In this document: positions 6,324-11,318 of the stretch, piece after piece | Layout of the letters: each line of letters starts with the position of its first letter | How positions within the stretch are numbered: position 1 is the stretch's first letter | Assembly (NCBI GenBank): GCA_029256035.1 | Contig: JAQSYR010000021.1 | Coordinates: 1-11,318 of the forward strand | Direction of reading: 5' to 3' | DNA length: 11,318 bases | Source: Anaerocolumna sp. | Lineage (GTDB): Bacteria; Bacillota; Clostridia; Lachnospirales; Lachnospiraceae | Made by a program: the position numbers and the translations under genes | The notes under the pieces: model-generated | The model's database searches: none | The model's input: only the letters and a program-made list of their open reading frames with translations | Told to the model about the DNA's origin: nothing

Positions 6324-6381
6324 TATAATGGCATTATATAATTTATTTATTTCACTCTGAGTTCTGTCTCAGGTGTATAAT
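6324..6381 (+). promoter_or_regulatory. A/T-rich promoter region of the small membrane protein gene
   Basis: Three perfect TATAAT hexamers occur on the plus strand at 6324-6329, 6337-6342 and 6376-6381, but none has a convincing -35 at 16-18 bp. A small inverted repeat, CTGAG...CTCAG, lies between the second and third at about 6357-6372. I cannot say which is used. Confidence 0.35.
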
Positions 6382-6428
6382 ATGTGAGAATAATTGCATA
6401 TACTGATAAGCGAAAGGAAGTATGCTAT

Positions 6429-6722
6429 ATGAAAAAATTTGGTAAATTTTTATTCGGTACCTTATCTCTGGCTACATTAGCTGCCGGAGTATACTACCTG
6501 TACAAAAATCTTATTAATAAGGACTCTTCTGATGAATTTGATGAATTTGAAGATGATTTTGAAGAGTTTGAAGCAGAAAATGAAAAACAGGAGGAGCCAT
6601 ATAAAAAAGACGGTAGAGAGTATGTATCCATCAATATTACTTCTGATACTGTAAAACAAGCTTCTGCTGAAGATGTGCTTCCAGAAGAAGAAACTTCCGT
6701 TATGGAAGAAGATACTGAATAA
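6429..6722 (+). CDS. Small membrane-anchored acidic protein of unknown function
   Basis: A 97-residue protein and the only convincing plus-strand gene here. The N-terminus MKKFGKFLFGTLSLATLAAGV is a basic start plus a hydrophobic segment of about 18 residues (signal anchor or single membrane helix). A very acidic stretch follows (roughly residues 32-54, repeated D/E with Phe: DEFDEFEDDFEEFE), then a Glu-rich tail. The ATG at 6429-6431 is chosen because AAAGGAAG is 8 bases upstream; a GTG at 6384 in the same frame has no good ribosome binding site and would put charged residues before the hydrophobic segment. There is no lipobox cysteine. It is transcribed divergently from sfsA and ends at a strong terminator. 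I do not recognise the family; similar small acidic anchored proteins are common hypotheticals in Clostridia. Confidence 0.75.
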   Translation: MKKFGKFLFGTLSLATLAAGVYYLYKNLINKDSSDEFDEFEDDFEEFEAENEKQEEPYKKDGREYVSINITSDTVKQASAEDVLPEEETSVMEEDTE

Positions 6723-6772
6723 GTGCTTGTTGAAATTATTCAAAGGCTACCTTAATTATGCTAAGAATTTGA

Positions 6773-6812
6773 AATAACCGTCATCAAAATTTCTGATGAA
6801 CGGTTATTTTTT
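6773..6812 (+). terminator. Strong intrinsic terminator between the converging small membrane protein and ZIP genes
   Basis: AATAACCGT-CATCA (6773-6786) pairs with TGATG-A-ACGGTTATT (6794-6808), giving 14 pairs with one bulged A and a 7-base loop. On the plus strand it runs into TTTTTT (6807-6812). It overlaps the stop codon of the ZIP gene and can also act on the minus strand, where the U-tract is weaker. Confidence 0.88.
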
Positions 6813-7611
6813 ATCCTAAGGATATATCTAAGAATGTCATAACCATAAATCCAAGCATAGTTCCAAGAGTAGCAGAATGACCATATAAATGAGAATCATT
6901 CTGTGATTCAGGGATTAGTTCTTCAACTACAACAAAGATCATGGCACCAGCAGCAAAGGACAGGGAATATGGAAGCAAAATACTTACTTTGCTTGCAAGA
7001 AGTGCCCCAAATACAGCCGCTATTGGCTCTACAATTCCAGATGCCTGGCCATAAAAAAAACTCTTAAGTCTCGAATGCCCATCTCTACGCAGTGGAATGG
7101 ATACAGCAGCCCCTTCTGGAAAGTTTTGTAATGCAATACCAACCACTAAGATAACGGCTCCGGCTACCGATGCAGATTCCACCTTGCCTATAGAACCGAA
7201 TACAATACCATAAGACAAGCCTTCCGGTATATTGTGAAGTGTTATTGCAACTACTAATAAAATACTTCTTCGAATCATAGCTCCTGAAGAGTTACCTATT
7301 CCGCCTCGTGGCTGGTCTTCCATATGATGAACATGAGGTAGAAGTTTATCTGCACCATAAAGAAATATTCCGCCTAATCCAAATCCCACAACAACAGGGA
7401 ACCATGGCATTTTCATATCTTGAGACATTTCCAGGGAGGGTAAGAGCAGTGACCAGAAGGAAGCTGCTATCATTATGCCGGATGCAAAACCCAACATCAG
7501 GTTAAGGGTTTTGGGCCTGATTTCTTTAAAAAAGAAAACCATGGCAGAACCGGCAGCAGTAATACCCCAGGTAACCAATCCTCCTAAGAAAGCCATTAAA
7601 ACAGGACTCAT
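6811..7611 (-). CDS. ZIP-family divalent metal transporter
   Basis: A 266-residue, roughly eight-helix membrane protein of the ZIP family (GufA/ZupT-like subgroup), which imports zinc or other divalent metals across the cytoplasmic membrane. The metal-site motifs are present: HNIPEG (126-131) in helix 4 and QNFPEG (162-167) in helix 5, plus VEP (194-196) and VEELIPES (229-236). A histidine-rich cytoplasmic loop, HVHHMED (93-99), is typical of the family. The first motif keeps its His, while the second has Gln in place of His or Asn at its first position. The start ATG has an excellent GGAGG seven bases upstream. It lies 42 bp after the putative anti-sigma gene in the same direction, so it is likely the third gene of the sigma operon, although a TATAAT in the gap (near 7646) leaves room for a separate promoter. 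Confidence 0.92.
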   Translation of the reverse strand: MSPVLMAFLGGLVTWGITAAGSAMVFFFKEIRPKTLNLMLGFASGIMIAASFWSLLLPSLEMSQDMKMPWFPVVVGFGLGGIFLYGADKLLPHVHHMEDQPRGGIGNSSGAMIRRSILLVVAITLHNIPEGLSYGIVFGSIGKVESASVAGAVILVVGIALQNFPEGAAVSIPLRRDGHSRLKSFFYGQASGIVEPIAAVFGALLASKVSILLPYSLSFAAGAMIFVVVEELIPESQNDSHLYGHSATLGTMLGFMVMTFLDISLG

Positions 7612-7653
7612 ATCTTTACCTCCAGTTTCAAATTTTCTCTTTCGTATTATAAT

Positions 7654-8592
7654 TTAGTTCAAGGATAATATATACTCATCTAATCGTCCAATTAATACAT
7701 CGGAACCCCCTGTTAATTCATAGTAATTAACCAGGTTATTAATGGAATCTTCTTCTATTATCTGAACATTCTCACTAATAGTTATAGTATAGCTCTGATT
7801 GTCTAAGGTTTCAATCTTTATTACATAATTTGTGCTACCTGATAAATTTTCTCCATTTGATAGAGAAAATCCTCCCAATAAATCAAATAAATCTTTCTTT
7901 TTTGACAAACTGTCCGTAATCCCATAAACTTTTTCTTTGGTTTCGATTGTAATCTGGGAAATCTGATTATATGCAGGTAATAAATCAGTAAACACTACGG
8001 AATCCTGTGTCATCTGGCTTCCTGCAGCAAACATATCCACAGATTCATTGGTAACAGAATCAACTCTTTCCTCTTCCCCTAAGGTTTCATTCTCTGCTAA
8101 TCCTGTGCCAAACATAACATTCGCACTGTTATCAGGTATCTCTTCCCCACTTGAAATATCAAAGTTAGCTTCATTATCTAGAGAGGTATCCGAACTTTTT
8201 GCTGAAAATCCATTGACGTCATAATTTTCTTCCTCAGATGGCATAGCTTTTAAGGAATTGTTTTCTGTCATCTCTGATTGCTCTGCCTTTTTTGCACTTT
8301 GTTCATTTCCTATGTCATTTTTTATAATTCCATTCTGTGCTACGGTTATGCCTGCTATAATTACAATAACAGCTGCTGCCGCCTGAGCCACCTTAAAGAT
8401 TGGGTACTTACGAGGCTTCTTATTATCTTCTATTATCTTAGGAGCTTCCCCGTCTTCAATGGCTTTTTGCGTCCTTTGAATAAGTTCCTCTGTTACTTTT
8501 ATATTATCATAATCAAAAGAAGTATTAAGGTGGTCCTTTAAATGTTCCATATCAAATTCTTCAAATAGTTCTTTTTTATTCTTTGAATCCAT
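7654..8592 (-). CDS. Single-pass membrane protein, probable anti-sigma factor
   Basis: A 312-residue protein. Residues 1-64 are cytoplasmic and charged, with a helical ELIQRTQKAIEDGE segment like the N-termini of many anti-sigma factors. Residues about 65-84 are one hydrophobic helix (FKVAQAAAAVIVIIAGITVA). Then come an acidic, Ser/Asn-rich low-complexity linker (about 92-195) and a small C-terminal extracellular domain (about 198-312). The N-terminus lacks the HxxxCxxC zinc anti-sigma motif, so the role is inferred mainly from position: the start codon is one base after the sigma stop codon, and its GGGAGG ribosome binding site lies inside the sigma reading frame, which implies translational coupling. 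It probably holds the sigma factor at the membrane until an envelope signal releases it. Confidence 0.75.
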   Translation of the reverse strand: MDSKNKKELFEEFDMEHLKDHLNTSFDYDNIKVTEELIQRTQKAIEDGEAPKIIEDNKKPRKYPIFKVAQAAAAVIVIIAGITVAQNGIIKNDIGNEQSAKKAEQSEMTENNSLKAMPSEEENYDVNGFSAKSSDTSLDNEANFDISSGEEIPDNSANVMFGTGLAENETLGEEERVDSVTNESVDMFAAGSQMTQDSVVFTDLLPAYNQISQITIETKEKVYGITDSLSKKKDLFDLLGGFSLSNGENLSGSTNYVIKIETLDNQSYTITISENVQIIEEDSINNLVNYYELTGGSDVLIGRLDEYILSLN

Positions 8593-8593
8593 C

Positions 8594-9109
8594 CTAAATC
8601 CTCCCTTCTAAACTTACCTTTAGCCTTTCCTTTGCCCGTGATAAGCGGCTTTTGGCAGTTCCCTCTGCAATACGCAAAGATTTTGCTGCCTCACTGATTG
8701 TCATATCCTGAAAATAAACACACAATATTATGTCCTTATATTTGTCTGGCAATTTCATTACCGTCTGGCGAATCATCTGACTCTCTTCCTGCTTCTCCAC
8801 TGCTGAAAAATGGTCTTCGCTAGGTAGGGTATTCTCCTGATACTCCATCATTGGTATTACTTTTTGATTCCATGCACTTTTCAAATAATCCTTACAGGTA
8901 TTTATGGTAATTCTGATAATCCATGTTTTTATGCTGCTGTCGCCTTGAAAAGTATGGAGTTTATTGTTTACTTTTATGAAAACATCCTGGAAAATATCTT
9001 CTGCCGTATGTTTGTCTTTTACATACATATAAGCAGTGCGAAGTACATCATTCCCGTATTCTCTCATCAGAGTCTCAATGTGGTAAACAGGCTGTTTCTC
9101 CTCATACAT
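8594..9109 (-). CDS. ECF-type RNA polymerase sigma factor
   Basis: A 171-residue sigma factor with only regions 2 and 4, the usual size for the extracytoplasmic function group. Region 2 spans about 14-78 (VLRTAYMYVKDKHTAEDIFQ for core binding and DVFIKV; FQGDSSIKTWIIRITINTCKDYL for -10 melting). Region 4 spans about 112-165 (LPDKYKDIILCVYFQDMTI, then the helix-turn-helix SEAAKSLRIAEGTAKSRLSRAKERLK that reads the -35). The start ATG follows GGGGGAAG. It heads an operon with a coupled membrane protein and a ZIP transporter, and an ECF promoter lies about 110 bp upstream, consistent with autoregulation. Confidence 0.95.
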   Translation of the reverse strand: MYEEKQPVYHIETLMREYGNDVLRTAYMYVKDKHTAEDIFQDVFIKVNNKLHTFQGDSSIKTWIIRITINTCKDYLKSAWNQKVIPMMEYQENTLPSEDHFSAVEKQEESQMIRQTVMKLPDKYKDIILCVYFQDMTISEAAKSLRIAEGTAKSRLSRAKERLKVSLEGRI

Positions 9110-9135
9110 TGATTGCTTCCCCCTATACGCTTATT

Positions 9136-9175
9136 ACACGGCTTATTTAAACTCCCTTTCCCTAATTAGCCGTGT
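9136..9175 (-). other. Hairpin in the 5' leader of the sigma factor mRNA
   Basis: ACACGGCT (9136-9143) and AGCCGTGT (9168-9175) form a perfect 8-bp stem around a 24-base loop. It lies between the ECF promoter and the sigma ribosome binding site, so it would be part of the sigma leader RNA. On the plus strand the stem is followed by five T's (9175-9179), so in that orientation it could stop antisense transcription. Confidence 0.5.
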
Positions 9176-9220
9176 TTTTAGTTTAACGTCACAGTATAAG
9201 AATTCTTAGCCTCTTATACA

Positions 9221-9248
9221 TTAGACGATACAAATTTAAAAAAGTTCC
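9221..9248 (-). promoter_or_regulatory. ECF sigma promoter, likely autoregulatory
   Basis: On the minus strand, GGAAC (9248-9244) is followed by 16 bases and then CGTC, continuing as TAA (9227-9221). The GGAAC/CGTC pair with a spacer of this length and a T-rich stretch after GGAAC is the classic layout of promoters read by ECF sigma factors. Transcription would start near 9215, about 105 bases ahead of the sigma ATG. Confidence 0.8.
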
Positions 9249-9308
9249 TTTTTTCGATTTTTTAATTCGTTTCTGCTTTGTTTCCAGAATTGATTTACTA
9301 TTCGTATG

Positions 9309-10097
9309 TTAGATTAATCCAAATTCCTTTAATCCATAATAAATACCATCTTCATGAATAGATTTTGTTTGATATTTTGCCATTTCCAGAACTTCTGGAT
9401 AACTGTTCCCCATAGCAATTCCATATTGTACATATTCAAGCATTTCCAAATCATTTGTACTGTCACCGAATGCATAGGTATTTTGTTTTCCAATGTGTAA
9501 ATAGTCCGTTAATCTCTGAATTCCTGTTGCCTTGTTGTATCCCTGTGGCACTAATTCCATAAAATTTGTTGCCTGGTGGGAGATTATACTAAATATTTTT
9601 TTAAGTTCTGGTGCTAATTTAGACATTACCTCTTCATCAGGAAAACGAGCTGTAATCTTATTCAGAATCATATCATTATAGTTGATTAACTTTATTTTTT
9701 CTTTTGGCATTATTTTTTGAATAAATTCTGCACTACCATAGGAATCATTTGCTATTGTACCATTGTAATATATATATTCCGGCCCTTCCACAATGTATTT
9801 AACATCATACTCATCAAGTAAAGGTAATACTTTTTTTGCAAAAGTACCATCTTGTACTTTATTGTGTATTATTTCTTCTTTATATTCTACATAAGTTCCG
9901 GCACCGGCTACTATTCCATAAAATCCCATATTTACAAGGTTGTCTGGAATCATGGCTCTGGTTCTGCCAGTGCAAATAACTGGTATATGGCCATTTTTAA
10001 TCAATTGCAGTATTGCTTCTCTGGTTGAATTTGGGACACCGGTTTTATGATCATATAAAGTTCCGTCTATATCAAAAAATATAATTTTATTCTCCAT
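9309..10097 (-). CDS. Cof-type HAD-superfamily phosphatase
   Basis: A 262-residue HAD hydrolase with a type IIB (Cof) cap. Motif I is FFDIDGTL (nucleophile D9, acid/base D11), motif II is ICTGR (T43), motif III Lys is K189 in GYNKATGI, and motif IV is GDSTNDLEM (D212, D216). Family members dephosphorylate sugar phosphates, FMN, pyridoxal phosphate and similar small molecules in the cytoplasm; the substrate cannot be read from sequence. The start ATG lies inside the end of the upstream ABC gene (11-bp overlap) with AGAGG six bases before it, so translation is coupled. No clear terminator follows before the ECF sigma promoter. Confidence 0.93.
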   Translation of the reverse strand: MENKIIFFDIDGTLYDHKTGVPNSTREAILQLIKNGHIPVICTGRTRAMIPDNLVNMGFYGIVAGAGTYVEYKEEIIHNKVQDGTFAKKVLPLLDEYDVKYIVEGPEYIYYNGTIANDSYGSAEFIQKIMPKEKIKLINYNDMILNKITARFPDEEVMSKLAPELKKIFSIISHQATNFMELVPQGYNKATGIQRLTDYLHIGKQNTYAFGDSTNDLEMLEYVQYGIAMGNSYPEVLEMAKYQTKSIHEDGIYYGLKEFGLI

Positions 10098-11318
10098 GTA
10101 ACGCCTCTTTCTGTTGTTGGTTATCTTCCCTCTGTGTCATATTATAAAGATCGGCATAGATTCCTTTTTTCTGTATCAATTCTCCATGAGTGCCTCTCTC
10201 TGCAATTCCGTCTTCAGTTAACACAATGATATTCTTTGCATTACGTATTGTAGTTAATCGGTGGGCAATTACAAATGTTGTTCTATTTTTCGCCAGTTTC
10301 TCAAGAGACTCCTGAACAACTCTTTCACTTTCGTTATCTAAAGCTGAAGTAGCCTCATCAAAGATTAATATAGGAGGATTTTTCAAAAATACCCTGGCAA
10401 TACTAAGACGCTGCTTCTGTCCTCCGGATAATTTTACTCCTCTTTGTCCGATGTATGTATCATATCCATTGGGCAGACTTAGAATAAATTCATGGGCATT
10501 GGCGTTTTTGGCTGCTTCCATAACTTCATCTTCCGTTGCATCCAGTTTGCCATAGCGGATATTCTCCATTACAGTACCTGCAAATAAGTAAACATCCTGC
10601 TGAACAATCCCTATGTTGTTACGAAGAGACCTCAATGTAATTTCACGAATATCAATACCATCTAAGGTAATGCTTCCGTCTGAAACTTCATAAAATCTTG
10701 GTATCAGACTGCACATAGTGGTTTTTCCTACGCCGGAGGAGCCAACTAAAGCAATATAATCTCCTGCATCCACCTTTAAGTTAATATTACGAAATACCTC
10801 GTTAGTGGTATCATTATATTTAAATGCTACCTGATGAAATGCAATATCTCCCTTTACATTTTGTAAGGTAATAGCACCCTTCTTGTCTGTAATATCCGGT
10901 TTTACACTTAATATTTCATTAAATCGGTCAAAACCTGTCATACCATTTTGAAACTGTTCTGTGAAATTAATTAGTTTACGTACCGGTTCAATAATATTAT
11001 TAATATATAACAGAAAGGTTAATAAGTCACTTATGACTATCACTTTATTTATCATTAGTAAGGCACCACCCACTACAACTGCCACGTTAATCAGGTTAGT
11101 GAAAAGTCCTAACCCAGAATGAAAACTGGCCATTTGCCAATACGCATTACGTTTACTATCAACAAATCGCTGGTTACCTTCGTGAAACTTATCCATTTCC
11201 TTTTGTTCATTGGCAAAAGATTTTACAACACGGATACCAGATAAATTATCTTCAATCTGAGCATTAATCTCACCAATGCGTTCTCTGTTTTTCCGAAATG
11301 CCTTTTTCATTTTATCTC
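10087..11318 (-). CDS. ABC exporter half-transporter, fused permease and ATPase (5' end outside window)
   Basis: At least 409 residues are visible; the reading frame continues past the right edge, so the Met at 11308-11310 is internal and several membrane helices are missing. The visible part contains the end of an ABC type 1 membrane domain (EINAQIEDNLSGIRVVKSFANE, then hydrophobic helices around residues 66-105, counted from that Met) and a complete nucleotide-binding domain: Walker A GSSGVGKT (190-197), Q-loop VQQD, signature LSGGQ (294-298), Walker B ILIFDE (314-319), D-loop SALD and switch H350. This is the MsbA/LmrA-like homodimer or heterodimer exporter type; all ATPase residues look intact. 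The substrate is unknown. It overlaps the HAD gene and probably forms an operon with further genes to the right. Confidence 0.95.
   Translation of the reverse strand, partial: DKMKKAFRKNRERIGEINAQIEDNLSGIRVVKSFANEQKEMDKFHEGNQRFVDSKRNAYWQMASFHSGLGLFTNLINVAVVVGGALLMINKVIVISDLLTFLLYINNIIEPVRKLINFTEQFQNGMTGFDRFNEILSVKPDITDKKGAITLQNVKGDIAFHQVAFKYNDTTNEVFRNINLKVDAGDYIALVGSSGVGKTTMCSLIPRFYEVSDGSITLDGIDIREITLRSLRNNIGIVQQDVYLFAGTVMENIRYGKLDATEDEVMEAAKNANAHEFILSLPNGYDTYIGQRGVKLSGGQKQRLSIARVFLKNPPILIFDEATSALDNESERVVQESLEKLAKNRTTFVIAHRLTTIRNAKNIIVLTEDGIAERGTHGELIQKKGIYADLYNMTQREDNQQQKEALHGE

Noticed and set aside
6384..6428. GTG upstream start for the small membrane protein
   Set aside because: It lacks a ribosome binding site, and the ATG at 6429 has AAAGGAAG at good spacing directly before a signal-anchor sequence.
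9197..9208. TAAGAATTCTTA palindrome as an operator for the sigma operon
   Set aside because: It is only 12 bp, A/T-rich and downstream of the expected transcription start; such palindromes are common by chance in this composition.

Overview
The window looks like chromosome of a low-GC, anaerobic Gram-positive bacterium, most likely a member of the Lachnospiraceae or a related Clostridia family. The basis is AT-rich sequence, strong AGGAGG-type ribosome binding sites, a T-box-controlled thrS, and housekeeping proteins that read like clostridial versions (family-level recall, not a search). Almost every gene is on the minus strand; the one convincing plus-strand gene is a small acidic membrane protein.

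Layout, left to right. (1) Positions 1-76 hold the first codons of a minus-strand gene, probably a YkgJ-type cysteine cluster protein. (2) Positions 77-346 are non-coding and hold a long imperfect inverted repeat (171-259), a short hairpin (262-279) and a 25-bp tandem repeat (295-360) that runs into the end of thrS. (3) Positions 347-2208 are thrS, but it is damaged: an internal deletion of about 97 bp in the anticodon-binding domain also shifts the frame. Its T-box leader (about 2347-2598) and promoter look fully intact. (4) Positions 2675-4705 are a two-gene envelope-type operon, a GT4 glycosyltransferase followed by a YdcF/DUF218 membrane protein. (5) Positions 4995-6130 are sfsA followed by a hemerythrin that lacks one expected iron-ligand histidine. 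(6) Positions 6429-6722 (+) are the small acidic membrane protein, transcribed divergently from sfsA. (7) Positions 6811-9109 are an ECF sigma factor, a tightly coupled membrane protein that is probably its anti-sigma factor, and a ZIP metal transporter. Ahead of them is a textbook ECF promoter (GGAAC, 16 bp, CGTC), which suggests autoregulation. (8) Positions 9309-11318 are a half-size ABC exporter (5' end outside the window) overlapping by 11 bp with a Cof-type HAD phosphatase.

Functionally this is mostly ordinary chromosome. I see no phage genes, insertion sequence, CRISPR array or defence island. The most notable points are the broken thrS under an intact T-box, the tandem duplication of its 3' end, the ECF sigma/anti-sigma/ZIP operon with a readable autoregulatory promoter, the hemerythrin with an altered diiron site, and an 18-bp perfect palindrome near the likely promoter of the glycosyltransferase operon. 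I did not find clear evidence for a wholly new system.
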